From: Bacteroidales bacterium
Lineage (GTDB): Bacteria > Bacteroidota > Bacteroidia > Bacteroidales > UBA3663
Length of the DNA: 46,949 nucleotides
Assembly: GCA_017449065.1 (NCBI GenBank)
Contig: JAFSKF010000036.1
Coordinates: forward strand, 1-46,949
Direction: 5' to 3'
Made by a program: the position numbers and the translations under genes. Position 1 is the first letter of the stretch. Each line of letters begins with the position of its first letter. Under the pieces are notes generated by a model, which saw only the letters and a list, made by a program, of their open reading frames with translations, had not been told where the DNA came from and did not search any database. Shown one piece after another: positions 8,890 through 17,522 of the stretch.

Positions 8890-9530
8890 TAAATATAATA
8901 GTCGCTTCCGATCAGCCCCACACGGATGGCATAACGGGTAGCCTCATACACACTGTTGACACCGATCTTGCGGAAGATGTTCTTCTTGTGGGTCACAATG
9001 GTGTGCGTTGAAGAGATGCGCTGTGCGGCAATTTCCTTCACGGTCTTGCCCAAAGCAATCAGACGCAGGATCTCTGTTTCGCTCTGTGTCAGATGATACT
9101 CCTCTTCCTGATGGCGACGGGTCAGCAAGCGGTTGCTGATCTGGTGGCACAGATAGCGCTCTGCATGAGCCACGCACTTCAACGCGGTACGTATCTCTTC
9201 AGCAGAATTACTTTTCAGAATCATGCTCACCGATGGCATTCCCGAAAAGACACTCAATTGCTGGTCATTGATTTCATCCTGAAAAAGCACCCACCGGGTC
9301 ATCGACTGTTTTTCGTACAGCGACAGCAACTTCTGTGGCAGCGACATTTCCATCGACTCCGTATCGATAATAACAACGGGAGCCTCCGCTCTCAGCAAAG
9401 CCGCCTCCAGCTCGCTTTCGTCCTCCACACGCACAAGAGGCAACGTATCGAGCCCCACTTTAGCAAGCAGAGTTTGTATGCCAATGCGTGTGATATCTTG
9501 ATTATCTGCCAGAATGATTGTTGTTTGCAT
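8889..9530 (-). CDS. LuxR/NarL-type response regulator (orphan)
   Basis: This 213-residue protein combines a divergent receiver domain (about 1-120) and a C-terminal LuxR helix-turn-helix (about 148-210: LTQSETEILRLIALGKTVKEIA then THTIVTHKKNIFRKIGVNS). In the receiver, acidic residue(s) near D9, a possible phospho-acceptor D56 in VVIIDTESM and K near 127 in MILKSN are present, though the surroundings are less conserved than in standard receivers. No sensor kinase gene is adjacent. It is the first gene of the minus-strand group with the two PLP enzymes and the TonB receptor and has its own promoter. It probably regulates this group or an unlinked regulon; this is inference. Confidence 0.85.
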   Translation of the reverse strand: MQTTIILADNQDITRIGIQTLLAKVGLDTLPLVRVEDESELEAALLRAEAPVVIIDTESMEMSLPQKLLSLYEKQSMTRWVLFQDEINDQQLSVFSGMPSVSMILKSNSAEEIRTALKCVAHAERYLCHQISNRLLTRRHQEEEYHLTQSETEILRLIALGKTVKEIAAQRISSTHTIVTHKKNIFRKIGVNSVYEATRYAIRVGLIGSDYYI

Positions 9531-9568
9531 AACTACGTACCTTTCCTATTTTATTGATTTTTCGGGCA

Positions 9569-9604
9569 CAAAGATATGGATTATTTAGCAAATCGCACAA
9601 AAGG
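9569..9604 (-). promoter_or_regulatory. Promoter for the LuxR-type regulator and downstream sulfur/TonB genes
   Basis: On the minus strand there is a -7 box TATCTTTG (9576 to 9569) and a TTTTGTG -33-like element near 9597-9603, spaced about 20 bases. Transcription would start about 35 bases before the regulator ATG at 9530. Confidence 0.6.
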
Positions 9605-9693
9605 TGTACCTAAAATTCTAAAAAAACACCTTAATATAGTTATTTTTTCTAACAAGTTCAAGCTAAGCAACTCATTCTATCATATTCCACATC

Positions 9694-10575
9694 CTAAAGG
9701 GAGACGTTTCCACCCATTGTCAAATAGAAACCGATAATGATGCCTATAGTTGAAAACAGAACGATGATTATTAAGAAGAACAGAATGTATGCTATGATTA
9801 GTCGCCATACAGTCTTCTTCCACCCTATCTGAAACAGCTGATGAAAGCACCACACCTGAAGGGCAATGTCAAGCGGGAAAAGCATATCGGAAACCCCTTT
9901 GCCGAACAACCAGAAAAAAGGAAGGAGTATGATGCTGCATATCAGCGACAGGCATTCCATATAGCACATGGCATAGAAGAATTCCGTCATATTCAGTTGC
10001 GGACAGCGACCGATTTTACGGAAGGCAGCCTTAACCGGCCAGATGAGGACGGAAATACCCAACAATGCTGCAACGGCCTTATTAGAAAGAAACTGATGCG
10101 CATAATTCTGCATATTCTCCATAAAAACCGCCAGATTTGCATCACCATCCTGTGTAACCATTACCGACTTTACAACTTCCTCCTGAATATCGACATGCAT
10201 CAACATACTCAAGAACAGATAAATGGTTGCGAGGAAGAACAGCATCTGGATGGGCTGGAAATATTCCACACGCCGACCCTTCAGATAGTCCCATATCATG
10301 TAGCCTGGACGCGTGAAAAGATCGGTGAAGGTATGCACGAAACGTCCGTCCGCATTTGTAAAAATGGAGGTAATATGCTCAACTGCGTTCGAGAATGTCA
10401 ATCGTTGTGTTTTCCGGCTCTGTCCACAACCCGGACAGAAGTTTCCCCGATATTCGGTGCCACAACACAAGCACGTGCAGGGTTCTGCTTCTTCGACACG
10501 AATGGCCGAAATGTGACGTCCCTGTTTCTCCCGTTCATGAAACTGCGAGCGTAACGCAGATAGTTTTCGATTCAT
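9694..10575 (-). CDS. DUF3667 family membrane protein
   Basis: This 293-residue protein has an N-terminal zinc-ribbon-like motif (CTCLCCGTEYRGNFCPGCGQ, about residues 33-52) followed by a region with HITSIFTNADGRFVHTFTDLFTRPGYMIWDYLKGRR, the conserved DUF3667 core. About four or five hydrophobic spans follow: PIQMLFFLATIYLFLSML, a short span near 170, CSIILLPFFWLF, and a long C-terminal one (LIIAYILFFLIIIVLF). It would be an inner-membrane protein with a cytoplasmic metal-binding head. Biochemical function of the family is unknown to me. It lies 14 bases downstream of the thioredoxin-like gene and is the last gene of the rpmB-led series. Confidence 0.8.
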   Translation of the reverse strand: MNRKLSALRSQFHEREKQGRHISAIRVEEAEPCTCLCCGTEYRGNFCPGCGQSRKTQRLTFSNAVEHITSIFTNADGRFVHTFTDLFTRPGYMIWDYLKGRRVEYFQPIQMLFFLATIYLFLSMLMHVDIQEEVVKSVMVTQDGDANLAVFMENMQNYAHQFLSNKAVAALLGISVLIWPVKAAFRKIGRCPQLNMTEFFYAMCYMECLSLICSIILLPFFWLFGKGVSDMLFPLDIALQVWCFHQLFQIGWKKTVWRLIIAYILFFLIIIVLFSTIGIIIGFYLTMGGNVSL

Positions 10576-10589
10576 GGTCTTGGATTTTC

Positions 10590-11000
10590 CTACTCTCCAA
10601 TAGCTTGCTTCATTTTCTCAATGAATGCAGCACCATCTGCCGTGGCACCTGCCTGATTGTAGAGAATCATTTTATTCTTGGGATTGAAGATAACGAAGGT
10701 CGGAACGGCGCGGATCTGATACCTTTCTGCGTATGGCGAACCCTCTTTCTCCACATCCAACTTGATGCAGACAAAACGCTCATTCATAAAATCGCCTACT
10801 TCCTTTTGCGGGAAAATCTTCTCCGACATCATTTTGCAAGGCGGACACCAAGTGGTATAGAAATCGATGAAAAGAAGTTTTCCCTCTGTTTTCGCCACTT
10901 CTATTCCTTTGTCGTGCGACAATTTCCGGAAATGGGTTTGCGCCAGGCTTACATATGCCAAGCTTGCCCAAACAGCAAAAAGTAAAAATAATCGTTTCAT
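10590..11000 (-). CDS. Exported thioredoxin-fold protein
   Basis: This is a 136-residue thioredoxin-like protein with a signal peptide (MKRLFLLFAVWASLAYVSLAQ), the redox motif WCPPC (C52, C55) and the cis-proline segment VPTFVIF. The product is expected in the periplasm, where it would reduce or transfer disulfides. WCPPC rather than WCGPC, together with the short size, resembles the 'thioredoxin family' proteins common in Bacteroidetes. I chose the ATG at 11000 because it opens the signal peptide; a longer in-frame start at 11030 would add ten residues ahead of it and overlap rimO. Gaps to rimO (13 bases) and to the DUF3667 gene (14 bases) indicate an operon. Confidence 0.87.
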   Translation of the reverse strand: MKRLFLLFAVWASLAYVSLAQTHFRKLSHDKGIEVAKTEGKLLFIDFYTTWCPPCKMMSEKIFPQKEVGDFMNERFVCIKLDVEKEGSPYAERYQIRAVPTFVIFNPKNKMILYNQAGATADGAAFIEKMKQAIGE

Positions 11001-11013
11001 AAACAGGCTATAT

Positions 11014-12357
11014 TTATGCAAGTTTTCCAATCAGTTCGTAAGGCTCTGCCTTGACAATCTCCACAAGATAGAATTGCCCGGGTTCGAGGGCGATATGGCT
11101 CTCTAAGGTTTCATCGACGGCTGTCGGTTCTAAGGGCAAAGATTCAATAGGAATCAATACTTCCGGATCCACTTCCGGACTGTCGAACTCGGTTCGCCCG
11201 ACATAATATTCGCCATCCTGCCGGTCGATGATCACCCGGAAGGTCTTTCCGACTTTCTGCTGCTGACAATCGAGGGAGATTTCCTGCTGCAAAGTCATCA
11301 GAGTGTCCAACCGCTGCTGCTTGATCTCTGCCGGCACATCATCCTCGTAATGCAGCGCGGCATAGGTTCCCTCTTCCTCACAAAAAGCAAAAGCACCCAT
11401 ACGCTCAAAGCGCTGCTCTCGGACGAACACCATCATCTCCTGGAAATCGGCTTCTGTCTCTCCGGGAAAGCCCACCATCAGGGTGGTGCGCAAATGAATG
11501 CCCGGCACCTGACGACGTATTTCCGCCAACAGTTCTTCGGTCTCCCGGCGCGTGATGCGTCGCAACATCCTGTCTAATACATGATCGGAAGCATGCTGCA
11601 AAGCGATATCCAGATATTTACAGATGTTCGGGTATCGGGCCATCACAGGCAGCAAATCCATCGGAAAGTCGTTCGGATAGGCATAATGCAGACGTAACCA
11701 TTCCACGCCCGGTGTTTGTGCTATTTTCTCGACCAGTTCTGCGATGCAGTATTTTCCATACCGGTCGAGACCGTAACCGGTCAGATCCTGGGCAATGAGC
11801 TGAATCTCGTGTACACCGTTACGCACCAAATGCTCCACTTCTTGCAGAATATCTTCCATGGCACGGCTCTTGTATTTGCCCGTAATGATCGGAATGGCGC
11901 AATAGGCGCACATACGGTTACAACCTTCCGAGATCTTGACATAGGCATAGTGCTTGGGCGATGTCTGGAAACGCTGACCACGCAGCGAATCGTCCCACTT
12001 GTGTCCCAAATCCGACAGGATCTGCTTCCAGTCGAACTTGCCGTAAATCCTGTCGATTTCCGGAATTTCGGCACTCAGTTCCTTCCGGTAACGTTCGCTC
12101 AGACATCCCATCACAAAGATCTGTCCGATTTTGCGACGTTTCTTCAGTTCCGTCAGGCCCAGAATGGTGTTGATGCTCTCCTCCTTGGCATCGCCGATAA
12201 AACCGCACGTATTGACAATGACAATCTCGCCCTTGGGATCTTCCGGATCGTGGTGCATACGATAGCCGCAAGCTGCTAACTGTCCCATCAGGCGCTCACT
12301 ATCCACCAGATTCTTGCTGCAACCCAGTGTAATCAGATCGATTCGGTTTTTAATCAT
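11014..12357 (-). CDS. rimO: Ribosomal protein S12 methylthiotransferase RimO
   Basis: RimO is a radical-SAM enzyme that adds a methylthio group to an aspartate of ribosomal protein S12. The 447-residue product has the N-terminal UPF0004 domain with its three iron-sulfur cysteines (C13 in LGCSKN, C51 in NTCGF, C85 in MGCLSERY), the radical-SAM motif CNRMCAYC (C146, C150, C153), and a C-terminal TRAM domain (about 375-440, with VIIDRQDGEYYVGRTEFDSPEVD). LGCSKNLVDSE separates RimO from MiaB. It follows ftsY with a 3-base gap. Confidence 0.96.
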   Translation of the reverse strand: MIKNRIDLITLGCSKNLVDSERLMGQLAACGYRMHHDPEDPKGEIVIVNTCGFIGDAKEESINTILGLTELKKRRKIGQIFVMGCLSERYRKELSAEIPEIDRIYGKFDWKQILSDLGHKWDDSLRGQRFQTSPKHYAYVKISEGCNRMCAYCAIPIITGKYKSRAMEDILQEVEHLVRNGVHEIQLIAQDLTGYGLDRYGKYCIAELVEKIAQTPGVEWLRLHYAYPNDFPMDLLPVMARYPNICKYLDIALQHASDHVLDRMLRRITRRETEELLAEIRRQVPGIHLRTTLMVGFPGETEADFQEMMVFVREQRFERMGAFAFCEEEGTYAALHYEDDVPAEIKQQRLDTLMTLQQEISLDCQQQKVGKTFRVIIDRQDGEYYVGRTEFDSPEVDPEVLIPIESLPLEPTAVDETLESHIALEPGQFYLVEIVKAEPYELIGKLA

Positions 12358-12360
12358 GGC

Positions 12361-13317
12361 TTATTCGGCAAACAAGGAATCGACAAACGCCTTGTTGTTG
12401 AAGATTTGCAGATCCTCCATCTTCTCGCCCAATCCGATGTAGCGGACAGGTGTTTTCAGCTGGTCACTGATGCCAATCACAACACCTCCTTTGGCGGTAC
12501 CATCCAGCTTGGTGACAGCCAATGCCGTCACTTCTGTAACTGCTGCAAACTGCTTGGCTTGCTCGAAGGCGTTCTGACCGGTCGATCCGTCGAGCACCAA
12601 GAGAACTTCCGGATTCACATCGGGCACCACTTTGGTAATCACTTTCCGGATCTTGCCCAACTCGTTCATCAGACCCACTTTGTTGTGCAAACGCCCGGCC
12701 GTATCGATAATCACTACGTCGGCATTTTCCTTCAAGGCATGACTAACAGCATCGTAAGCCACCGATGCCGGATCGGAACCCATCTGCTGCTTCACGACCG
12801 GCACTCCTACCCGATCTCCCCAAATCTGCAACTGGTCGATAGCGGCAGCTCGGAATGTATCGGCAGCCCCCAGCACCACTTTGTTTCCGGCTTTCTTGAA
12901 CTGATAGGCAAGTTTGCCGATGGTGGTGGTTTTACCCACCCCGTTCACACCTACCACAAGAATCACGTAGGGACGCTTCATACCTGGACGCAAGTTGAAA
13001 CCATCCAGTTCCTCACGCTCATTCTCGGCCAGCAAGGCTGTGATTTCTTCGCGCAGGATGCGGTTCAGTTCACTGGTGCCGACATACTTGTCGCGCGCCA
13101 CGCGATTTTCGATACGTTCAATGATACGCAAGGTGGTATCAACGCCTACATCGCTGGTCACCAAGGTCTCTTCCAAACTGTCGAGCACCTCATCATCGAC
13201 GGTGGTACGACCGGCTATGGCACGCGTCAGTTTGTCGAAAATACTCTGTTTGCTTTTTTGCAGACCCTGATCGTAAGTTTCCTTATTTTCCTTCTTGAAG
13301 AAATCGAAAAAGCCCAT
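12361..13317 (-). CDS. ftsY: Signal recognition particle receptor FtsY
   Basis: FtsY is the membrane-associated GTPase that docks SRP-ribosome complexes at the translocon. The 318-residue protein starts [14 protein letters not shown], has a helical N domain, then the NG GTPase core: G1 [28 protein letters not shown]3 [10 protein letters not shown]4 [10 protein letters not shown] and the closing GLGEKMEDL. It lacks the long acidic A domain of E. coli FtsY, as is usual in Bacteroidetes. The ATG at 13317 is preferred over an upstream in-frame start (13359), which would add an unrelated 14-residue leader. It is in the ribosomal protein operon rpmB-rpmG-DUF4295-ftsY-rimO. Confidence 0.96.
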   Translation of the reverse strand: MGFFDFFKKENKETYDQGLQKSKQSIFDKLTRAIAGRTTVDDEVLDSLEETLVTSDVGVDTTLRIIERIENRVARDKYVGTSELNRILREEITALLAENEREELDGFNLRPGMKRPYVILVVGVNGVGKTTTIGKLAYQFKKAGNKVVLGAADTFRAAAIDQLQIWGDRVGVPVVKQQMGSDPASVAYDAVSHALKENADVVIIDTAGRLHNKVGLMNELGKIRKVITKVVPDVNPEVLLVLDGSTGQNAFEQAKQFAAVTEVTALAVTKLDGTAKGGVVIGISDQLKTPVRYIGLGEKMEDLQIFNNKAFVDSLFAE

Positions 13318-13423
13318 AATTACGGATGGTTTATGAGTAAAACTGTCGGAATAAAACAAAAGACCGCATGGGAAGCTAAGGCCTCTCTGCGGTCGATATA
13401 GTTTTTATTATGCGGAGGTAAGC

Positions 13424-13576
13424 TTACTTAGCTACAGCTTCCTTAACCTTGTCGTTTGGGACCATCTCCTCAACGAAGACATAAGCGCCTGTCTTAGGAG
13501 ACTTTACCATACGGATAACTTTGCTGAATGTACGGCCTTCACCGGTCTGGAGAGAAGCCACTGCTTTCTTTGCCAT
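13424..13576 (-). CDS. DUF4295 small basic protein
   Basis: This short ORF encodes 50 residues starting MAKKAVASLQTGEGRTFSKV and ending NDKVKEAVAK. It is Lys-rich with the SPKTGAYVFVEEM core of the DUF4295 family, which in Bacteroidetes is found between rpmG and ftsY. The family may be ribosome-associated given its position and charge, but that is inference. It begins about 40 bases after the rpmG stop. Confidence 0.88.
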   Translation of the reverse strand: MAKKAVASLQTGEGRTFSKVIRMVKSPKTGAYVFVEEMVPNDKVKEAVAK

Positions 13577-13617
13577 AGTTTACTTCGTTTTATTATGGTT
13601 AATAATATCCTACAGGA

Positions 13618-13806
13618 TTACTTAATTTCCTTGTGGATTGTGTAACGTCTGAGGTATGGGTTATACTTCTTCAACTCAAGACGCTCGGTAGTATTCTTGC
13701 GGTTCTTGGTGGTGATATAACGAGACATTCCTGGAACACCTGAAGCCTTCTGCTCGGTGCACTCGAGGATAACCTGAACACGGTTGCCTTTAACTTTCTT
13801 TGCCAT
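13618..13806 (-). CDS. rpmG: 50S ribosomal protein L33
   Basis: This 62-residue product matches bL33: [54 protein letters not shown]. It has a single Cys and lacks the CxxC zinc pairs, so it is the zinc-independent form. It lies 7 bases after rpmB in the same direction. Confidence 0.97.
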   Translation of the reverse strand: MAKKVKGNRVQVILECTEQKASGVPGMSRYITTKNRKNTTERLELKKYNPYLRRYTIHKEIK

Positions 13807-13813
13807 AGTTGTA

Positions 13814-14044
13814 TTAGCCGATTACATAACCAGCCTCCTTAAGAGCGGCTGAGATACCCTTCTTGTTGATAGTACGAATAGCAGCAGCTGAAACCTTGAG
13901 ATATACAAAGTCATCGAGCTCTGGAACATAGAACTTCTTCACCTGCAGGTTCACATTGAACAAGCGCTTGGTGCGACGCTTAGAGTGTGAAACATTATTT
14001 CCACTTCCTGCCTTTTTACCAGTGATCTGACAAATTTTAGACAT
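13814..14044 (-). CDS. rpmB: 50S ribosomal protein L28
   Basis: This 76-residue product matches bL28: [34 protein letters not shown], then [18 protein letters not shown]. No CxxC pair is present, so it is the zinc-independent form. It is the first gene of the rpmB-rpmG-DUF4295-ftsY-rimO series and is preceded by a leader of about 175 bases. Confidence 0.97.
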   Translation of the reverse strand: MSKICQITGKKAGSGNNVSHSKRRTKRLFNVNLQVKKFYVPELDDFVYLKVSAAAIRTINKKGISAALKEAGYVIG

Positions 14045-14261
14045 TGTTTTGTTCGTTTTTGTATAAAACCGGACGTAATGGAAACCCCTGACAGAAGGGC
14101 GGGATATCCGATTTTAATTGTTTATAGTTAAAATCGTTGCTTTGAAGCGGAGGTTGGGAAACTTCTTCTGGGCGCATCACTTCCCTTTCGCAAGGTTCAC
14201 AGAGCCGCCACTCTCAAAACAGGGTGCAAAGTAAGTACTTTTTTCTGTATTATCCAAACTT
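14045..14261 (-). promoter_or_regulatory. Promoter and long leader of the rpmB operon
   Basis: On the minus strand a -7-like TTACTTTG (14234 to 14227) with a TTTGG -33-like element near 14257-14261 lies just after the pncC stop. Transcription from there would give an untranslated leader of about 175 bases before rpmB. The leader contains short complementary segments such as CCCT/AGGG and may be structured. No ORF covers it. Autoregulation through the leader, common for ribosomal operons, is possible but unproven. Confidence 0.4.
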
Positions 14262-14262
14262 T

Positions 14263-14772
14263 TTATCTTTTTTCTGCTTTATTTTCGGAGATCAATCGGC
14301 TTAAAAGTTCCAAAGCGGCATCTGCGGCTTGCAAAATTACCGATTCTCTATCGCCATCGAACACAAAAGTTTGTGCAATGCTTACCTTTTCCGATTCCGT
14401 TATTTGCCAGACGGCACCGATACAGACAGTACCCTGCCGCTTCCCATCCGAAGCCCCCGGACCAGCCACGCCGGTAGTAGCGACTGCACAATCGGCGCCG
14501 CACACACGAGCCACTCCGGTAGCCATCTGCAAAGCGGTATCTTCACTCACCACCCCATCGCGAAGCACCACTCCCAACACCTGTTCCTTCACGCTGACGG
14601 CATAGCTCACCACGCCACCCTTAAAATAGTTAGACGAACCCGCTATGGCTGTCACCATCGAGGCAATGGTTCCCCCCGTACAGCTTTCTGCCGAAGCCAT
14701 AGTCAATCCGAGCTTAGAGAGCAAAGCGCCAATGGAACGACCACTTTCGTTATCACGCAAAAATCTACTCAT
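14263..14772 (-). CDS. pncC: CinA C-terminal domain protein, nicotinamide-nucleotide amidohydrolase
   Basis: This is a 169-residue stand-alone CinA C-terminal (PncC) domain. It shows the family signatures AESCTGGTIASMVTAIAGSSNYFKGG in two parts (about 28-53), SYAVSVKEQVLGV and ATTGVAGPGASDGKRQGTV. PncC hydrolyses nicotinamide mononucleotide to nicotinate mononucleotide and ammonia in NAD recycling. The N-terminal MoCF-like domain of full-length CinA is absent, as in many single-domain versions. It is divergent from the C10 protease gene and has its own promoter in the shared gap. Confidence 0.92.
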   Translation of the reverse strand: MSRFLRDNESGRSIGALLSKLGLTMASAESCTGGTIASMVTAIAGSSNYFKGGVVSYAVSVKEQVLGVVLRDGVVSEDTALQMATGVARVCGADCAVATTGVAGPGASDGKRQGTVCIGAVWQITESEKVSIAQTFVFDGDRESVILQAADAALELLSRLISENKAEKR

Positions 14773-14811
14773 TATTATATATATTAGTTTTCATTTGTGG
14801 TAAATGAGCAG

Positions 14812-14900
14812 CAAAGATACTATTTTTCCGGTTAAAAAACAAAATATTCATGCAAAAGCGGCATTTTTTTTGGTTCACTCCTATTTTTTTTCTAACTTTG
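14812..14900. promoter_or_regulatory. Divergent promoters for pncC and the C10 protease
   Basis: Minus strand: -7 box TATCTTTG (14819 to 14812) with TTTTG near 14840-14844, serving pncC. Plus strand: -7 box TAACTTTG (14893-14900) with TTTTGG near 14869-14873, spacing about 20, serving the protease. Both fit the Bacteroidetes consensus, so the two start sites face away from each other. Confidence 0.65.
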
Positions 14901-14936
14901 CGCGTAAAATTTATAAAAAACAAAAGATAATAGCAA

Positions 14937-17459
14937 ATGAAAAGATCAGACTTACTGAAATTTTGTGTTTCGTTACTCTTCGCTACATCGGCCACAGTGG
15001 CAACAGCCGAACAGCGATCGTTGGATGATGCTCTTTCCCTGGCCACCCAACAGATAGGAAAGGTTGAACTGGCACAAACCACTATGAACGCTCCGGCATT
15101 GCGCGACTACTCGACTTCGGCAGACGCGTTCGTTCCATATTACATTTTCAACAAGTCTGAAGGTGACGGATTCGTTATCATCAGCGGTTCGAGCCTTATG
15201 CGTCCGGTAATCGCCTATGGCGACAATGCACTCAGCCTTGATACAGAACTACCGGACAACATCCAATATTGGTTCGATATGATCAGTGCTGCCGCCACAT
15301 TTCTGGAGAGTCATCCGCAATATGCCCTGACAACCGAACAGCAGGTTGCTTCCTCGGAAGTTATCGAACCTCTTTTGGGCGGTATCATCTGGGATCAGGG
15401 AAAACCATTCAACAACTTGTGCCCCTCTGTGAGCGGTGAACGTTGCCCTGTAGGCTGCGTTGCCACAGCCGCCGCCCAATGTATGTATTACTGGAAATAT
15501 CCAACCCAGGGTATTGGCAGTAACTCCTACAAATCGGATGCCGGTGGCACCTTGAGCGTTGATTTCAGCAAGCAGACCTACAACTACTCGCTAATGTACG
15601 ATGCCTATACTTCGTCGGCCACCACACAACAGAATGCAGAAGTGGCCAAACTGAGCTACCACGCCGGTGTGGCTTTCGATATGCAATATGCACCATCAGG
15701 ATCGGGCACTACCATCTACAACATGCACAAAGGTCTTATCAACCATTTCGGCTACGATGACCTTACGGCAGTCATGTCGCGTGAATATTTCACTTTTGAC
15801 GAGTGGCAGAGTGCCATCATGAACGAACTTCGCAACAAACGTCCTGTGCTTTTTTGCGGCGTCGATGAATCGGATGGCGGACACTGCTTTGTGGTGGATG
15901 GCATCAACGCCGACGGTCTCTATCACGTAAACTGGGGATGGGGTGGTTATCTGAACAACTATTTCGACATCTCTGTCCTCAACTCCAATGGTGCCGGCAC
16001 AGGAGCCCGTGTCAATGAAGACGGGTTCGCCTACTACCAGCAGATTTTGGTTAACACTGCCCCTAGTGGCAAGGTGACCCACGGCAAGTACTATACTTCC
16101 ATTATGGGCTATTATAGCAACGAAATGTTTACTGTGGCAGACAAAACTATTGCTCTGGGTCAGCGCAACTATATCACATCACCCGCCATCGTAAACCTTT
16201 CCTATCTGGATGTGGAGGGATCTTTGGGTCTTGCTTTCACGCAGGACGGTATTGTCAAAGCCTTCTCTGTATTTCAGGATTACAACGAGTACGGCAAATT
16301 GGAAAACTATACCTTTACCGGTACGGACGGTTTCCCTGGCATGACTCTTGAAGGACAATTGAGCGGCTTATATCTGGATAGTACACTGGTGCTCATCCCC
16401 CGCTCATTGGCTGATGGCACATACAAAGTGTATATTGCTTTACAGGATTTGAGCGCTCAGCATCGGGACAGCATCGGATTGGTTCGCTTTCCCGGCAGTC
16501 TGCCCAACTATTTGAACTGCGTGGTAGCTAACGGCAAAGCCACCTTCACTGAATTGGAAGGAGGTCCGAAACTGGCAGTATCCAACTGGAGCTTATCGAG
16601 TGATGAAATCAAGGTAAACGATTCAAAGGCAGTTTCATGTACCCTCACCAATCAGGACGCAGAAAATTCATTTGTGGGTCGCTACTACCTGAAACTCACA
16701 GCTCCGAATGGTTCTGCTACGTGGGCTGAAGGCGGTGTTGTTACGCTGGCTCCTAACGCTTCGACCACACTTACCTTTGGCAAGAAACCGTTTATGTCTT
16801 CTGGCACATGGAATGCTCAGGTGTATGTTTATCGCCAGAATGTCGATGATGATCCGACGAAAGACCGTATGCTTATTGAAGGTTCTGATGTCTCGTTCGA
16901 CGTGACTGGTGATGCTACATCCAATGCCATTTTCAAACTTTCAGCTGCTCCTGAACTTGTTGCCAACAGTGCCTATGGAGATTCGTTATTTATCGATTAT
17001 CCTGCCAAATTCCTGGTTGGCATCAATAATACAGGTGAAGCTTATAGCGGTACCTTGCAGATTCAGTTCTTCCAAAGCACATCGCTACTTGCTACCATTC
17101 CTATCGGTACCATTACGTGCAACTTCGAAATGGAAGGCAATTCATCGAAAGAGTTTATCGTTAGCGGAGATGTGGTTCGCACTACTTCTGCTTTCAAGGG
17201 ATCAGCTACCGGTACCACCTACTTAGCCAAACTCTTCTATGAGCGAAACGGCTACTATACCCAGATGTCTGCTGAAAGCGGTGTTACCAATAGCACAAAG
17301 GTTAAACTATACAATGGCAGTCCTACCACCGGCATTGCGGAAATAACCTGTGACACAAATGATTCAAATATCGTTTATAACCTGCAAGGACAACGTGTTT
17401 CAGATCCTTCTGCTCCCGGTTTCTACATCGTGAACGGTAAGAAGTGCATAATTAAGTAA
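14937..17459 (+). CDS. Secreted C10 family (streptopain-like) cysteine protease
   Basis: This 840-residue exported protease has a signal peptide (1-24), a Spi-type propeptide (about 25-130, YYIFNKSEGDGFVIISGSS) and a C10 catalytic domain. The nucleophile is C174 in GCVATAAAQCMYYWKYP and the catalytic His is H316 in GGHCFVVDGI, followed by the YHVNWGWGGYLNNYF core. The long C-terminal part (about 400-810) has repeated beta-rich stretches (KLAVSNWSLSSDEIKVNDS, TNQDAENSFVGRYYL) that look like Ig-like adhesion or spacer domains. It ends with a 25-residue module (YNLQGQRVSDP...GFYIVNGKKCIIK) resembling the C-terminal tail of type IX secretion substrates. The catalytic set is intact. It lies between divergent pncC and convergent priA and has its own promoter and terminator. 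Extracellular protein degradation is the likely role. Confidence 0.92.
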   Translation: MKRSDLLKFCVSLLFATSATVATAEQRSLDDALSLATQQIGKVELAQTTMNAPALRDYSTSADAFVPYYIFNKSEGDGFVIISGSSLMRPVIAYGDNALSLDTELPDNIQYWFDMISAAATFLESHPQYALTTEQQVASSEVIEPLLGGIIWDQGKPFNNLCPSVSGERCPVGCVATAAAQCMYYWKYPTQGIGSNSYKSDAGGTLSVDFSKQTYNYSLMYDAYTSSATTQQNAEVAKLSYHAGVAFDMQYAPSGSGTTIYNMHKGLINHFGYDDLTAVMSREYFTFDEWQSAIMNELRNKRPVLFCGVDESDGGHCFVVDGINADGLYHVNWGWGGYLNNYFDISVLNSNGAGTGARVNEDGFAYYQQILVNTAPSGKVTHGKYYTSIMGYYSNEMFTVADKTIALGQRNYITSPAIVNLSYLDVEGSLGLAFTQDGIVKAFSVFQDYNEYGKLENYTFTGTDGFPGMTLEGQLSGLYLDSTLVLIPRSLADGTYKVYIALQDLSAQHRDSIGLVRFPGSLPNYLNCVVANGKATFTELEGGPKLAVSNWSLSSDEIKVNDSKAVSCTLTNQDAENSFVGRYYLKLTAPNGSATWAEGGVVTLAPNASTTLTFGKKPFMSSGTWNAQVYVYRQNVDDDPTKDRMLIEGSDVSFDVTGDATSNAIFKLSAAPELVANSAYGDSLFIDYPAKFLVGINNTGEAYSGTLQIQFFQSTSLLATIPIGTITCNFEMEGNSSKEFIVSGDVVRTTSAFKGSATGTTYLAKLFYERNGYYTQMSAESGVTNSTKVKLYNGSPTTGIAEITCDTNDSNIVYNLQGQRVSDPSAPGFYIVNGKKCIIK

Positions 17460-17483
17460 CAAAGAAAACACCTCGAAGAGGCA

Positions 17484-17520
17484 TATAATAACCCAGAGCA
17501 TTTCGCCCTGGGTTATTATA
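17484..17520. terminator. Bidirectional terminator between the C10 protease and priA
   Basis: A perfect 13-bp stem, TATAATAACCCAG (17484-17496) and CTGGGTTATTATA (17508-17520), encloses an 11-base loop. It lies between two convergent stop codons (17459 and 17523), and its AT-rich outer arms provide U-tracts on both strands, so it should terminate both transcripts. Confidence 0.85.
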
Positions 17521-17522
17521 TT

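Noticed and set aside
12406..13401. 331-codon plus-strand frame opposite ftsY
   Set aside because: Antisense shadow of ftsY; His/Gln/Thr-rich translation without motifs.
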